This document shows, one piece after another, positions 11,934 to 22,143 of a stretch of DNA of 64,000 nt. Numbering within the stretch: position 1 is the stretch's first letter; each line of letters begins with the position of its first letter. The DNA lies in assembly GCF_035961655.1 (NCBI RefSeq), contig NZ_CP108393.1:2525501-2589500 (forward strand), written 5' to 3'. Both the position numbers and the translations under genes were made by a program. The stretch comes from Streptomyces sp. NBC_01317. Its GTDB lineage: Bacteria; Actinomycetota; Actinomycetes; Streptomycetales; Streptomycetaceae. Below the pieces are notes generated by a model. That model did not search any database, was not told where the DNA came from, and saw nothing but the letters and a program-made list of their open reading frames with translations.

Positions 11934-11935
11934 AA

Positions 11936-12589
11936 TCAGGAACCCGCACCCACCACCGGCCGCAACGCTCGCGGCGCACGCCAGTGAAACCGCATCGCCA
12001 GAAGCCGGAGCACAAACGCGATCACCACCGCGCCCCCACTCGTCACCCCGTTCAGCGCGTCGAAGCGTATGCACAACGCCACCACCGCCGCCCCCACCAT
12101 CGCCGGCACGGCATACAGATCGCGGTCCCACCGCAGCAGCGACGGCACCTCGTTGGCCAGGACGTCCCGCAGGACACCGCCACCGACCGCCGTCGCCAGC
12201 CCCAGCGCCGCCGACGCGGTCAGGCCGAGGCCGTAGTCGTACGCTTTCGTCGTACCGGTGACACAGAAGAGTCCGAGCCCCGCCGCGTCGAAGACGTTCA
12301 CCGCACCCTGGATCCGCTCCACCTGCGGATGTAGGAAGAACACCAGCGCGGTCGCCACCAGCGGGGTGGAGAAGTAGCCGAGATCGGTGAAGGCCGCCGG
12401 CGGCACCGCCCCGATGACCAGGTCGCGCAGCAGGCCCCCGCCCAGCGCGGTGACCTCGGCGAGCACGGCCATGCCGAAGACGTCGAAGTTCTTCCGGACG
12501 GCGAGCAGGGCGCCGGATATCGCGAAGACGAAGATCCCGGCGAGGTCCAGGGCGTGCTGGACGGAGGGGGTGATGAGGTCGTGGAGCAC
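11936..12589 (-). CDS. TRIC-type cation channel family (UPF0126) membrane protein
   Basis: A 217-residue membrane protein of seven predicted helices with the internal duplication typical of the family. Each half carries a glycine-rich motif, GGGLLRDLV near residue 50 and GGGVLRDVL near residue 140. Bacterial members such as YadS/YvgT form trimeric cation channels, and one pathway study links UPF0126 proteins to glycine transport; neither can be decided here. The GTG at 12589 opens directly on the first amphipathic segment; its ribosome-binding site is weak. A terminator-like hairpin separates it from the peptide transporter operon upstream. Confidence 0.88.
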   Translation of the reverse strand: MLHDLITPSVQHALDLAGIFVFAISGALLAVRKNFDVFGMAVLAEVTALGGGLLRDLVIGAVPPAAFTDLGYFSTPLVATALVFFLHPQVERIQGAVNVFDAAGLGLFCVTGTTKAYDYGLGLTASAALGLATAVGGGVLRDVLANEVPSLLRWDRDLYAVPAMVGAAVVALCIRFDALNGVTSGGAVVIAFVLRLLAMRFHWRAPRALRPVVGAGS

Positions 12590-12611
12590 CCGGTCATTGT
12601 GCCGGGCGCCC

Positions 12612-12642
12612 CGGGCCGGGGTACCAGGAGGCTCCCGGCCCG
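12612..12642 (-). terminator. Hairpin after the oligopeptide transporter operon
   Basis: A 9-bp perfect stem (CGGGCCGGG at 12612-12620, CCCGGCCCG at 12634-12642) with a 13-nt loop, placed 36 bp beyond the last gene of the transporter operon. There is no clear T-run, as is common for Streptomyces terminators. Confidence 0.5.
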
Positions 12643-12677
12643 CCTCTTCGCCGCCTGCTCTCGGCCTCGCCTCGGGC

Positions 12678-13892
12678 CTACTCCTTGGTGGTGCCCTGCG
12701 CCCCGCCCGCCTCGGAAGACGCCTCGGGACCGGTCCCGGGAGCAGCGGGCTCCGACGGCTCCGACGCCTTCGGCGTCACCAGCTCGATCGCGTCCCGCGC
12801 GGCGGACAGCAGCACCGTGTCCTGCGGCGCCTGATCCGGCGCGTTCTCCGGATGGTGGCACGCCACCTGCTGGCCCGGCTTCAGCAGCTGCATCGGCGGG
12901 TCGATCGTCTTGCAGATCTCCGTCGCCTTCCAGCACCGCGTGTGGAAGCGGCACCCGGTCGGCGGCGAGATCGGCGACGGCACGTCGCCCTTGAGCAGGA
13001 TGCGGTCGCTCTTCGCACCGCGCCGCCGCGGGTCCGGCACGGGCACCGCGGACATCAGGGCCTTCGTGTACGGGTGCATCGGAGCCGCGTACAGCGACTC
13101 ACGGTCCGCCAGTTCCACGATCTTGCCGAGGTACATGACCGCGATCCGGTCCGAGACGTGCCGGATGACCGACAGGTCGTGGGCGATGATCACGTACGTC
13201 AGGCCCAGCTCGTCCTGGAGGTCGTCCAGCAGGTTGACCACCTGCGCCTGGATCGACACGTCCAGCGCGGACACCGGCTCGTCGGCGACGACGAGCTTGG
13301 GGTTGAGCGCGAGCGCGCGGGCGATGCCGATGCGCTGGCGCTGGCCGCCGGAGAACTCGTGCGGGTACCGGTTGTAGTGCTCGGGGCTGAGCCCCACCAG
13401 CTCCAGCAGTCCCTGGACCTTCTTCTTGACGCCGCCCTCGGGCTCCACGCCCTGGAGCTTGAACGGCGCGGACACGATCGTGCCGATCGTGTGCCGCGGG
13501 TTCAGCGACGAGTAGGGGTCCTGGAAGATCATCTGGACGTCGCGCCGCATCGGGCGCATCCCGCGCACGCCCAGGTGCGAGATGTCACGGCCCTGGAACT
13601 CGATCTGACCGCCGGTCGGTTCCAGCAGGCGCGTGATCAGCCGGCCCATGGTCGACTTGCCGCAGCCCGACTCGCCCACCACGCCCAGCGTCTCACCGGC
13701 GCGCACGTCGAAGTCGATGCCGTCGACGGCCTTGACCGAGCCGACCTGGCGCTGGAGGAGGCCCTTCCTGATGGGGAAGTGCTTCTGGAGCCCGGTGACC
13801 TTGAGCAGGGTCTCGCCCGGGGCGGGGTCCTTGGTCAGGAGGCCGGCGCCGGCGCTCTGGGCGGGAATCGTCACGTCTTTGTCCTCGCTCAC
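12678..13892 (-). CDS. Oligopeptide ABC transporter ATPase (DppF/OppF-like)
   Basis: The second ATPase of the peptide importer, 404 residues. It has Walker [10 protein letters not shown], the signature [14 protein letters not shown], Walker [13 protein letters not shown] and the C-terminal oligopeptide-transporter domain with CRFHTRC, a cysteine cluster found in OppD/F proteins. The GTG at 13892 (VSEDKD) overlaps the stop of the upstream ATPase gene (GTGA), so longer upstream frames are rejected. The last 30 residues form a Ser/Pro/Glu tail without visible function. Last gene of the operon. Confidence 0.93.
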   Translation of the reverse strand: MSEDKDVTIPAQSAGAGLLTKDPAPGETLLKVTGLQKHFPIRKGLLQRQVGSVKAVDGIDFDVRAGETLGVVGESGCGKSTMGRLITRLLEPTGGQIEFQGRDISHLGVRGMRPMRRDVQMIFQDPYSSLNPRHTIGTIVSAPFKLQGVEPEGGVKKKVQGLLELVGLSPEHYNRYPHEFSGGQRQRIGIARALALNPKLVVADEPVSALDVSIQAQVVNLLDDLQDELGLTYVIIAHDLSVIRHVSDRIAVMYLGKIVELADRESLYAAPMHPYTKALMSAVPVPDPRRRGAKSDRILLKGDVPSPISPPTGCRFHTRCWKATEICKTIDPPMQLLKPGQQVACHHPENAPDQAPQDTVLLSAARDAIELVTPKASEPSEPAAPGTGPEASSEAGGAQGTTKE

Positions 13893-14989
13893 AGCTTGGG
13901 CGCAATCTCTTCGGTCCAGATGCGGTCCCGGTCCTGCTCCGACATGTGACAGGCCGCCCAGTGCCCGCTCTCGACCTGGGTCAACTCGGGCCGCGTGGTG
14001 CGGGTGATGTTGCCCTTGGGTACGTCGGCGTACGGGCAGCGCGGGTTGAAGGCGCAGCCCGTCGGCATGTTGATCAGGGAGGGCGGGGAGCCCTTGACCG
14101 GGATGAGGCGCTCGGTCTGTTCCCTGTCGATGCGCGGCATGGAACCGAGCAGACCCCAGGTGTAGGGGTGCCGGGGCTCGTAGAAGACCTTCTCGGCGGG
14201 CCCGCGCTCGATGCACCGGCCGCCGTACATCACGAGGATGTCGTCGGCCAGTTCGGCGACGACGCCCAGGTCGTGCGTGATGATGATGACCGCGGAGCCG
14301 AACTCCTTCTGGAGGTCGCGGATCAGGTCCAGGATCTGGGCCTGGACCGTCACGTCGAGAGCCGTGGTCGGCTCGTCGGCGATCAGCAGGTCGGGGTTGT
14401 TGACCAGCGACATCGCGATCATCGCGCGCTGCCGCATACCGCCCGAGAACTCGTGCGGGTAGGAGTCCACCCGCTTGTCGGGCTGCGGGATGCCGACGCG
14501 GTCGAGCATCTCGATGGCGCGGCGGCGCGCGGCCTTCTTGTCCACCTTGTGGTGGACCTGGTAGGCCTCGATGATCTGCTTGCCGATGGTGTAGTACGGG
14601 TGCAGGGCCGACAGCGGGTCCTGGAAGATCATCGCCATGTCCCGGCCGCGGAGCTTGCGCACCCGGTCCGGTGAGGCGGTGAGCAGTTCCTCGCCGTTCA
14701 GCCAGATCTCTCCGGAGACCTGTGCCTTGCGCTTCCCGTACTGCCCGGTGGTGTGCAGCCCCATGATGCCCATCGAGGTGACGGACTTCCCGGAGCCGGA
14801 CTCGCCGACGATGCCGAGGGTCTTGCCCTTCTCCAGCTGGAAGCTGAGCCCGTCGACCGACTTGACGAGACCGTCGTCCGTGGGGAAGTGGACGCGGAGG
14901 TCTCGTACGTCGAGAAAGGCCTCGGAGGGGCGGGTGCCCCCGGCGACGGGCTCGCCGATGGCGGAGCCCGTCCTGCTCAGGTCGGTCAT
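13889..14989 (-). CDS. Oligopeptide ABC transporter ATPase (DppD/OppD-like)
   Basis: The first ATPase of the importer, 366 residues. Motifs in order are Walker [10 protein letters not shown], the Q-loop [12 protein letters not shown], the signature [13 protein letters not shown], Walker [13 protein letters not shown] and the H-loop TITHDLG-like [10 protein letters not shown]. The C-terminal domain holds the cysteines of [10 protein letters not shown] seen in OppD-type proteins. It overlaps the permease gene before it and the partner ATPase gene after it by 4 nt each, so the three genes are tightly coupled. Confidence 0.95.
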   Translation of the reverse strand: MTDLSRTGSAIGEPVAGGTRPSEAFLDVRDLRVHFPTDDGLVKSVDGLSFQLEKGKTLGIVGESGSGKSVTSMGIMGLHTTGQYGKRKAQVSGEIWLNGEELLTASPDRVRKLRGRDMAMIFQDPLSALHPYYTIGKQIIEAYQVHHKVDKKAARRRAIEMLDRVGIPQPDKRVDSYPHEFSGGMRQRAMIAMSLVNNPDLLIADEPTTALDVTVQAQILDLIRDLQKEFGSAVIIITHDLGVVAELADDILVMYGGRCIERGPAEKVFYEPRHPYTWGLLGSMPRIDREQTERLIPVKGSPPSLINMPTGCAFNPRCPYADVPKGNITRTTRPELTQVESGHWAACHMSEQDRDRIWTEEIAPKL

Positions 14990-15984
14990 GCGAGCCTCAC
15001 TCGAGGGTCGATCACGGCGTACAGGATGTCCACGGCCAGGTTCGCGAGAATCACCGCGAGGGACGTGATCAGCGTGACGCCCAGGATCACCGGCAGGTCC
15101 CGGTCGTTGATCGCCTTGAGCACGGCCTGGCCGAGGCCGGGAAGGCTGAAGGTCGTCTCGGTGAGGATCGCGCCGCCGATGAGGGCGCCGAGGTCCATGC
15201 CGAGCAGGGTGAGGATCGGCGTCATCGTGGAGCGCATGGCGTGCTTGCCGATGACGACGGGTTCGCTCAGGCCCTTGGCCCTGGCGGTGCGGATGTAGTC
15301 CTCACCCATCACCTCCAGCATGGTGGCTCTGGTGATACGGGCGTACATCGCCGCGTACAGGAAGGCGAGCGTGACCCAGGGCAGGATCATGCCGCCGAAC
15401 CATCCGGTGAAGCTGTCCGCCAGGGGTACGTACGAGGCGTCCAGCCAGCCCAGGCTGTAGTGGAAGATCGCCAGCGAGAGCAGACCGGTGAAGTAGATGG
15501 GGAGCGAGACGCCGCTCAGCGCGACGAGCATCGCGCCGCGGTCCCAGAAGGAACCGCGCTTGAGCGCCGACAGCACACCCGCCGCGAGGCCGAAGACCAG
15601 CCACAGGACGGCCGCACCGAGCGCCAGCGCCAGGGTCACCGGCAGACGGTCGGTGAGCACCGGCCAGATGGCCTGCTCGCTGCGGAACGAGTAACCGAAG
15701 CAGGGAGCGGCACAGTTGGTGACGTCGCCGCCAGCCGAGTAGGTGCGCCCGACAAAAATGCCCTTGAAGAACTCCCAGAGCTGGACGAAGATCGGGTCGC
15801 CCAGTTGGAGCTTCTGCCGGATGGCCTCCACGGCCGCGGCGTCGGACGTCTTGCCCACGTACATCGTGGCCGGGTCGACGCCCGCCCACTTGGGGACAAG
15901 GAAAAAGATGCAGAAGACCACCAACATGATGACCACCAGCATCACTGCGACGGCCATGAGCCGCCTGATGAGGTATGCGAGCAC
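14986..15984 (-). CDS. Oligopeptide ABC transporter permease (DppB/OppB-like)
   Basis: A 332-residue inner-membrane permease, with the first helix at residues 5-30, a large extracytoplasmic loop (about residues 35-110) and the EAA-type loop [16 protein letters not shown] that contacts the ATPases. The GTG at 15984 ([10 protein letters not shown]) is chosen because the longer start at 16017 would lie inside the hairpin at 16008-16040. The stop overlaps the next gene by 4 nt. Confidence 0.93.
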   Translation of the reverse strand: MLAYLIRRLMAVAVMLVVIMLVVFCIFFLVPKWAGVDPATMYVGKTSDAAAVEAIRQKLQLGDPIFVQLWEFFKGIFVGRTYSAGGDVTNCAAPCFGYSFRSEQAIWPVLTDRLPVTLALALGAAVLWLVFGLAAGVLSALKRGSFWDRGAMLVALSGVSLPIYFTGLLSLAIFHYSLGWLDASYVPLADSFTGWFGGMILPWVTLAFLYAAMYARITRATMLEVMGEDYIRTARAKGLSEPVVIGKHAMRSTMTPILTLLGMDLGALIGGAILTETTFSLPGLGQAVLKAINDRDLPVILGVTLITSLAVILANLAVDILYAVIDPRVRLA

Positions 15985-16007
15985 TGCTCTCGGCCCTGCG
16001 GCGGGAC

Positions 16008-16040
16008 CGCGGGCCACCGGAGTTCGTCCGGTGGCCCGCG
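16008..16040 (-). promoter_or_regulatory. Intercistronic hairpin between binding protein and permease genes
   Basis: A perfect 13-bp stem (CGCGGGCCACCGG at 16008-16020, its complement at 16028-16040) closed by a 7-nt loop. It lies 60 nt after the binding-protein stop and 23 nt before the permease start. Its position suits partial termination or 3' stabilisation that would keep binding protein in excess of the membrane subunits. Confidence 0.65.
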
Positions 16041-16100
16041 ATCACGCCACGCCGGCCTTCACCTGCCTTTCGTGCCGTACGGCGGGTGTACCGGTGGTGG

Positions 16101-17882
16101 TTACTTCACAACGCCCAGGCTGGTGAAGTCGTAGTTACCGCTGTACCCGTCCGTCGTGTAGACGTTGGTCAGCCGGCTGGAACGCCAGTTGATGAACTTC
16201 TCGAAGGTGAAGGGCAGGTAGTACGCGCCCTCGCTCACCTGGTGGTTGATCTCGGTCGCGATGGAGGCCTTCTTCGCGGGGTCGAGCTCGGTGGTGAACT
16301 TGTCGAAGTTGGCGTCGATCTTCGGGTCCTTGATCAGCGCGAAGTTGTTGTTGGCGCTGGGCAGGATGTACTTGCTGTCCCACAGCGGCACGCCATAGCC
16401 CTGGACCGACGGGAAGTCGGGGCCCCAGCCCATGATGATGATGCCGTAGTTCTTCTTGTTGACGATCGTCGGGTTACCGATGATGCCCGAGGTCTGCGCA
16501 CCGTCGTACTGGTCGAGCTCGGCGGTGATGCCGATCTTCTTCAGCGACGCCTGGAGCGACTGGGCGCTGGCGACCTCGACGGGCTTGTTGTTACGGACCG
16601 CGATGGTGGTCTTGAAGCCGTTGGGCTGACCGCAGGCCTTGAGCTCTTCCTTGGCCTTCGCGATGTCGCCGGTACCGTCGTTCGCGAGCACGTTGTACGG
16701 GTCGTACTTCTGGCCCTCGGAGCCGGGGACCGACGGGGGCAGCATGTTCGTGCCGATGTCGCCGCCCGCGAGCGGGCCGCCACGCGCGGTCTGGATCGAC
16801 TTGTGGTCGGCCCCGTAGATGACCGCCTTGCGGCAGTGGATGTTGTCGAACGGCTTCACGCTCTGCGGGAACACGGCGTACCGGATGTAGCCCGAGACCG
16901 GGTTGTCCAGGTTGTTCTTGTGCTCCTTGAGCGCCTTGATGCGCGCCTGCGGGGAGAGACCGGTCTGCGAGAAGTCCAGGTCGTAGTCGCCCGCGAGGAG
17001 ACGGTTGTCCATCTCGTCCGCGTTGGTGAAGAGCGTGATCGTGATCTTGTCCGGGAGCGCCTTGCGGACCGGGTCCGAGGACTGCTTCCAGGCGGTGTTA
17101 CGGACGAGCACCGTGCCCTTGTTGGGCGTGTAGGACTCGAACTTGTACGGGCCCGAGGAGAACGGGTGCAGACCGTACTTGGACTTGGTGTCCTTGTCCT
17201 TGCGGACCGGGGACGAGGAGGTCAGGGCGAGCATCTCCTGGAAGTCCGAGTTCGGCGTCGGCAGGTGGAAGATGATCGTCTTCGGGTCCGGCGTCTCGAT
17301 GGCCTTCAGGCCGTCCTTGGACGTGTCCTTGTACGGGCCCTTGTACGTGCCCTTCGGGTCCAGGACGTCCTTCAGGTAGACCGGACCGCCGGACAGCACG
17401 TCCTGCGCCCACTGGCGCTCGATGCCGTACTTGACGTCCTCGGAGGTGATGGTCTTGCCATCCTCCCAGGTGATGCCGTCACGCAGGGTGTACGTGTAGG
17501 TCTTCCCGTCGGGGGAGACCTTCGCCAGGCCCGTCGCCAGGTCCGGGGTGACCTCGGCGCCGGGCTTGCCCGGCTCCGCCTTGTTGGTCACCAGCTGGCG
17601 GCTGTAGTACCGCATGAAGTTCCACACGACGCCGTAGTAGGCGCGCGTGGTGTCCCAGGAGTCGGTGTCCTGGACGCTCGCGAACTTGAGCGTGCCGCCC
17701 TTCTTGGCGGAAGGGTTGGCGATCTTGTTGTTGCCCGCGTCGAAGCCGGCGGCGGCACTCTTGCCGCCCTCGTCCTTCGAGTCGCTGCCGCCGCCGCACG
17801 CCGCGGTGCCCAGCAGTGCCGCGGACACGAACGCAGCGGCGAAGACCTGCTTGCGCCGACCTCTGGTGCGTAGGGATGTCAC
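16101..17882 (-). CDS. Peptide ABC transporter substrate-binding lipoprotein (SBP_bac_5)
   Basis: The extracellular peptide receptor, 593 residues. The GTG at 17882 follows CGGAGG; upstream codons in the same frame are rejected. The N-terminus has an RGRRKQ basic region, a hydrophobic stretch and the lipobox LLGTAAC with a GGGSDS linker, so it is a lipid-anchored protein. The SBP_bac_5 domain follows, with GGTLKFASVQD, the TYTLRDGITWEDG block and FSSGPYKFESY. It stands between the two permease genes, an order seen in other Streptomyces peptide transporters. The bound ligand (nutrient or signalling peptides) cannot be told from sequence. Confidence 0.93.
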   Translation of the reverse strand: MTSLRTRGRRKQVFAAAFVSAALLGTAACGGGSDSKDEGGKSAAAGFDAGNNKIANPSAKKGGTLKFASVQDTDSWDTTRAYYGVVWNFMRYYSRQLVTNKAEPGKPGAEVTPDLATGLAKVSPDGKTYTYTLRDGITWEDGKTITSEDVKYGIERQWAQDVLSGGPVYLKDVLDPKGTYKGPYKDTSKDGLKAIETPDPKTIIFHLPTPNSDFQEMLALTSSSPVRKDKDTKSKYGLHPFSSGPYKFESYTPNKGTVLVRNTAWKQSSDPVRKALPDKITITLFTNADEMDNRLLAGDYDLDFSQTGLSPQARIKALKEHKNNLDNPVSGYIRYAVFPQSVKPFDNIHCRKAVIYGADHKSIQTARGGPLAGGDIGTNMLPPSVPGSEGQKYDPYNVLANDGTGDIAKAKEELKACGQPNGFKTTIAVRNNKPVEVASAQSLQASLKKIGITAELDQYDGAQTSGIIGNPTIVNKKNYGIIIMGWGPDFPSVQGYGVPLWDSKYILPSANNNFALIKDPKIDANFDKFTTELDPAKKASIATEINHQVSEGAYYLPFTFEKFINWRSSRLTNVYTTDGYSGNYDFTSLGVVK

Positions 17883-17946
17883 GATCTCGGATCCTCCGTG
17901 TGAGTAACTGCCCGTGTGGAATGGACGGGCTTTGATGTACCGCAGT

Positions 17947-18948
17947 TCAGCGCGAACCCTTCGGGTCGAGCGCGTCACGCACGCCGTCGCCGAAGAGGTT
18001 GAAGGAGAGCACGGTGATGAAGATGGCCAGACCCGGAATGATCATGTACATCGGGTCCGAGTCGTAATAGCTCACCGCGGAGGAGAGCATCTGCCCCCAT
18101 GAAGCGGTGGGGGGCTTCACCCCTACACCCAGGAAGCTCAGGGCCGCCTCGGTCAGGATGTTCGTGGGGATCATCATCGTGGTGTAGACGATGATCGGCG
18201 CGATGATGTTGGGCAGCAGCTCCTTGAACAGGATGTACGTCTGCCCGGCACCGAGGCTGCGGGCCGCCTCGACGTACTCCCGCTCGCGCAGGGAGAGCGT
18301 CTGGCCGCGGACGACACGGCCGACGTACGGCCAGCCGAAGAAGCCGATCACCAGGATCATCACCAGGAGCCGCACACCGCTGCCGCTCAGGCCGAGCATG
18401 TCGTTCGGCATGACGGAGACGAGCGCGATGATGAACAGCAGCTGCGGGAACGAGAGCAGCATGTCCATCACGCGGCTGATGAGCGAGTCCAGCCAGCCGC
18501 CGAAGTAGCCGGCGAGGACGCCGAGGATCGTGCCGAAGACCACCGCGACGAGGGCGGAGAGGAAGCCGACCAGCAGCGAGACCTGGGCGCCGTAGACGAT
18601 CCGGGCGAAGATGTCGCGGCCGTTGACCGGCTCGACGCCGAACCAGTGGTCGCCGCTGATGCCGCCGAAGGATCCCGTCGGGGTCGAGAAGAGAGGGTCG
18701 ATCAGGTCTTCGTGGTAGTCGTCGGGCGACTGCCCTGCCAGGTGGGTGATCAGGGGCGCGAGGATCGCGACCAGGATCAGCAGAAGCACGACGGTGCCGC
18801 CGGCGAGAGCCAGTTTGTCCCGCTTCAGGCGCCCCCAGGCGATCCGGCTGAGGGAACGCCCCTGGACCGACTTCCCCGCAACGGCGGCGACTTCTTCAGT
18901 CGCGCTCGGGGCCGTTTCGGTGGTCGGCTCGTGCAATGGTGCCGTCAT
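17947..18948 (-). CDS. Oligopeptide ABC transporter permease (DppC/OppC-like)
   Basis: The second permease, 333 residues, and the first gene of the operon. A cytoplasmic N-terminus of about 40 residues is followed by the first helix ([15 protein letters not shown]) and the typical extracytoplasmic loop with [17 protein letters not shown]. The EAA loop reads [12 protein letters not shown]. The C-terminus [15 protein letters not shown] is the standard family ending. The binding-protein gene follows after 64 bp. Confidence 0.94.
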   Translation of the reverse strand: MTAPLHEPTTETAPSATEEVAAVAGKSVQGRSLSRIAWGRLKRDKLALAGGTVVLLLILVAILAPLITHLAGQSPDDYHEDLIDPLFSTPTGSFGGISGDHWFGVEPVNGRDIFARIVYGAQVSLLVGFLSALVAVVFGTILGVLAGYFGGWLDSLISRVMDMLLSFPQLLFIIALVSVMPNDMLGLSGSGVRLLVMILVIGFFGWPYVGRVVRGQTLSLREREYVEAARSLGAGQTYILFKELLPNIIAPIIVYTTMMIPTNILTEAALSFLGVGVKPPTASWGQMLSSAVSYYDSDPMYMIIPGLAIFITVLSFNLFGDGVRDALDPKGSR

Positions 18949-19435
18949 CGTGGCAGAAACCCTCTCTCAACCGGCGGTGACCGGCCCGCACTTGCCGCTG
19001 TAGCGGCCCGTTCCCTTAAGCAGCGCGAGCAGTGGTCTGACTCCGTCACGCGGGCCGAGCTACTCGCACACAGGCCCGAAAGGCCATGCATGCGGGGAGT
19101 CTTCATTGCCGCTGTGATCACCCGCCAGCCCCCCAGGGGAATGGATGCCTAACCGTGATGCTGTTAGAGGTGTTCCGTTATCCGGACTGCGGGTAACCAT
19201 GGGCGGACGACTGTCATTGACGGCGATATGACCATCAAGCGCGCCAATACCCCACCTTCCGGCGAAGAGTGGACATTCCGCTCTCAAGCTCACGACCCGG
19301 GCGGCTCTACGCGCGTCCGAGCCGATTCCCCGCCCGCTATATCCGTTTTGCCGGACACGGGTGGATGTAGTGTGCACGCTCTGTGCGGAGCGCTCCGTCT
19401 CAGTGAGCGCGCGACGCTGAGTGAGCGCCGGACGG
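18949..19435. other. Non-coding gap upstream of the peptide transporter operon
   Basis: About 490 bp between the 5' end of the transporter operon and the 3' end of an sseB gene. It must hold the transporter promoter. I see no convincing gene, riboswitch or strong repeat. Confidence 0.5.
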
Positions 19436-20251
19436 TCAGTAGCCGCGGGACGCGGGCGGCGGATATCCGTACCCCGTCGCCGGGGCCGGGGACGCGTGCG
19501 CCTCACGGTCGTAGAAGGGCCGGGTGTTGGCCCGCAGCCACATCGTCACCGGGTCGTACTCGTCGGACATCGCCACCGTCGAGACGGGCAGCCCCTCCGG
19601 GACCGCGCCGACCGACTGCCGCATCATCGTCCGTACGGAGTCGACGGAGGCCGGGCTCGTGTCGTACAGGTCCAGGCCGATGGCCAGGTACGGGGCGCCG
19701 AGCGCCGGCTGGACCCAGGCGCGGCGCAGCGCCCGGACCGCGGGGGTGCGGTGCGCGTTCTGGGTGAGCTGGGCGTAGAACTGCGGGATCTCGACGGCCG
19801 GCTCGGACAGCCGCAGCGGTCCCGCGGGCATCCGGTCGAGGCCGGTGGCGATCCGGCGCAGGTCGAGCCAGGGGATGCCGACGCCGCCGCCGGGGGTGTG
19901 CGGATTGAGCCAGATCCCCCAGCGGTCCGGATACAGGACGCGGGCGATGTCGCGGCCGGTGACCACTTCGTGCGTACGGGTCCAGCCGCTGACGGCCAGC
20001 TCCTGGGCGGAGGTCACACAGGGCGCGTAACCGAGGCCCTCCACCTGCATGTTGCCGTACTGGGCGTCGGGCGAGCCCGCGCGGCCCTGCCAGAGGAGCA
20101 TCCAGACCCGGTCCTCCGCCAGGGCCTGGAGCAGCGCCTCGTACGCGTCGTAGCGTCCTGGCGTCACCTGGCGGAGCAGCTGCTCGGCCCGGCCGGCCGC
20201 CGCGGTACCTGACGCGCTCACCCTGGGTCCCGCCCCTCTTCGATCCACCAT
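19436..20251 (-). CDS. SseB-family protein (enhanced serine sensitivity), copy 1
   Basis: A 271-residue SseB-like protein. SseB was named for E. coli mutants or overexpression affecting serine sensitivity; its biochemical role is unknown. The N-terminal half shows the SseB repeat region with VWMLLWQGRAGSPDAQYGNM and WGIWLNPHTPGGGVGIPW. The C-terminal half, with AIGLDLYD and VSTVAMSDEYDPVTMWL, resembles the SseB C-terminal domain. The ATG at 20251 has GGGGGGAG upstream; a GTG at 20221 is an alternative. The paralogue lies 126 bp upstream, and the serine/glycine genes are close by. Confidence 0.85.
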   Translation of the reverse strand: MVDRRGAGPRVSASGTAAAGRAEQLLRQVTPGRYDAYEALLQALAEDRVWMLLWQGRAGSPDAQYGNMQVEGLGYAPCVTSAQELAVSGWTRTHEVVTGRDIARVLYPDRWGIWLNPHTPGGGVGIPWLDLRRIATGLDRMPAGPLRLSEPAVEIPQFYAQLTQNAHRTPAVRALRRAWVQPALGAPYLAIGLDLYDTSPASVDSVRTMMRQSVGAVPEGLPVSTVAMSDEYDPVTMWLRANTRPFYDREAHASPAPATGYGYPPPASRGY

Positions 20252-20377
20252 TCGACCGTCTCCCCCCGCAACGCGGCGCGGCCCGTCATGAAACCAGCTT
20301 AGGTGCCGCCGCCGACAGTGACCCGACCGCGTGTCCGCGCGTCCCGGGGCGCACCTGCCCGTACGCCCGGCTCGCCC

Positions 20378-21133
20378 CTACCCGCGCTGGTAGAACGGCC
20401 GCACGCGCGCCAGCATCCAGGCGCCGACCGGGTCCTGCGTCATGTCCAGGAGGACGAGGTTGACCGGCCAGGGCACCTGGACCCGGCCCAGCGCGCGGCC
20501 CAGCGCGTCCATCGGCGCGTTGCGGTCCGTGGCCTCCCAGGAGGCGAGCTGGACGCCCACGAAGAGCACGGGCGGCTCGGCCTCGACACTGGCGAGGGCG
20601 CGGCGGGCGGAGACCACGACCCCGGACGCCTCGAACTCGGCGGAGGCCGCGGCGAGGAAGTCGACCGGGTCCTCCTGCCAGTCCGGCTGGAAGAGCCGGA
20701 CCCGGCCGCCGGTGGCGGGGCCGTCGAGCGGGGTGCGGCCCACCCGGCACAGCTCGGCGACGGCGAGCGGCGGCAGCGGCATGCCGACCGCGCCGCCGGG
20801 GTTCAGGACGATCCCGAGCTGCGGGGGCAGCCCGCGCGCGAACTCGCGCGCCGGGGCCACGGTGAAGGGCATGTGGGCGCCGACGCACCCCATGAACTGC
20901 TGCTCGGAGCTGAACACCGGGACGTACGGGGCGCCTTCGATCTCCATCGTGGGCAGATCGAGACTCTGGCTGTCGGGGCCGCCGCCCTGGGGCAGCGGCA
21001 CCCAGACCTGGCTGCGCCCGAGCACCTCCACGAGCCGTCCGCCCGCGGCGTCGTTCCCGAGCGAGGCCGCGAGCACCTCTTCGAGCTCGTTGCCGGGCCA
21101 TGCTGTGTCCACGCGCTCCACCCCTCCACTCAC
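20378..21133 (-). CDS. SseB-family protein, copy 2
   Basis: A 251-residue paralogue of the neighbouring SseB protein, with the same two-part layout: an N-terminal SseB domain (SQVWVPLPQGG, PQLGIVLNPGGAVGMPLP) and a C-terminal SseB_C-like domain (LFVGVQLASWEATDRNAPMD, VNLVLLDMTQDPVGAWML). Both copies end in RPFY. The pair probably arose by tandem duplication, and their sequences have diverged well. Association with serine metabolism is supported by sdaA, glyA and gcv genes within 5 kb, but the mechanism is unknown. Confidence 0.85.
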   Translation of the reverse strand: MSGGVERVDTAWPGNELEEVLAASLGNDAAGGRLVEVLGRSQVWVPLPQGGGPDSQSLDLPTMEIEGAPYVPVFSSEQQFMGCVGAHMPFTVAPAREFARGLPPQLGIVLNPGGAVGMPLPPLAVAELCRVGRTPLDGPATGGRVRLFQPDWQEDPVDFLAAASAEFEASGVVVSARRALASVEAEPPVLFVGVQLASWEATDRNAPMDALGRALGRVQVPWPVNLVLLDMTQDPVGAWMLARVRPFYQRG

Positions 21134-21201
21134 CTGCTTGCCTGCCGCAGCACCCTAAGGCCTCTGGTCGGAGTGCATCAGGGCGTACCGCCCGGAGCGC
21201 G

Positions 21202-21930
21202 TCAGGGCGGACCGCCCGTGAACGTGATGGCGGACAGGGTCCTGGCCGCCGGCCTGTCCAGCAGGGTCGCCGAGGCGCAGCCCCCCGGGAGGCGGCCCGA
21301 CTCGGCGTCCTTGAGAAGGCGGCGGACCGCGCGCCGGTGGCGGGCGAACGCGTACCCCGAGACGCCCCGGCCGCGTTCGCGCTGGCCCGCGCGGGCCACC
21401 CCGGGCGTGACGTCCAGCAGGACGAGGTGGAGGCGGCGGCCGCGCACGCGGGCGTCGCGGGCCAGCCAGCGCCGTACCCAGGTCTGCGTACCGCAGTCGT
21501 GCACGACCACGCTCTCGCCGGAGCGCAGCGCGCGCCACAGCCCGGCGTAGTGGGCGACGCGCACCAGCGGGCGGTAAATGGCGTACGGCACGGATCGGGG
21601 CAGCCGGCGCGCCCAGCGGTCCCTGGTGTCCTGGGAGTCGATGCCACCGCCGGCCGCCGTCCTCCGTATCAGCGTGGACTTGCCGCTGCCCGGCAGCCCG
21701 GAGACGACCACGACGTCCCCCGCCGCGAAGTGGAGGGTGCCCGGCACCCTGCCGTCGCGGCCGCGCAGATCGCGGACCACCGGCGCGGACCGCGCCGGGA
21801 CGTCCCGGGCGGCCGTCACTCCGGGCTGGACGGGCAATCCGGACGCCGATACGCCCGCCGCCCCCGGCGCCACCCCGGTCGCCGCCACCCCTGTCGCTGT
21901 CACATACGCACCGGACCCCTGCGACGTCAT
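21202..21930 (-). CDS. P-loop ATP/GTP-binding protein (AAA/kinase-like)
   Basis: A 242-residue protein with a clear Walker A loop VSGLPGSGKST near residue 90 and a possible Walker B strand LHLVLLDVTP near residue 165. The layout (P-loop, RDRWARRLP, HDCGTQTWVRRW, a basic GRERGRGVSGYAFARH segment) suits a small nucleotide kinase-like or zeta-toxin-like P-loop protein, but I cannot name a substrate. The first 50 residues are Ala/Gly/Val-rich and look disordered. The ATG at 21930 follows AGGGGGAC. It is divergent from gcvT and probably heads the sseB transcript. Confidence 0.8.
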   Translation of the reverse strand: MTSQGSGAYVTATGVAATGVAPGAAGVSASGLPVQPGVTAARDVPARSAPVVRDLRGRDGRVPGTLHFAAGDVVVVSGLPGSGKSTLIRRTAAGGGIDSQDTRDRWARRLPRSVPYAIYRPLVRVAHYAGLWRALRSGESVVVHDCGTQTWVRRWLARDARVRGRRLHLVLLDVTPGVARAGQRERGRGVSGYAFARHRRAVRRLLKDAESGRLPGGCASATLLDRPAARTLSAITFTGGPP

Positions 21931-22143
21931 CGCCGTCCCCCTGTCAGGTCGGACACCCTGGCCCTTGACTGGCCCTCGACCCCTGCCAGACTCTTGCCCC
22001 ACAAAGTGTAAAGAATTGGTAATGCCACGCAAGCCTTTCACGGGGCGTGGCGGGTCGTCGCCATGTTCAGGGACTCCCTCCCCCACGCGCCCACGATGCG
22101 TGCGATGATGACGGCGCCAACTGCATACAGGCCGTTTGAATCC

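Noticed and set aside
11291..12131. Several 80-160 codon frames in the inverted-repeat region
   Set aside because: Frames overlap on both strands, have no ribosome-binding sites or domains, and follow the palindrome symmetry.
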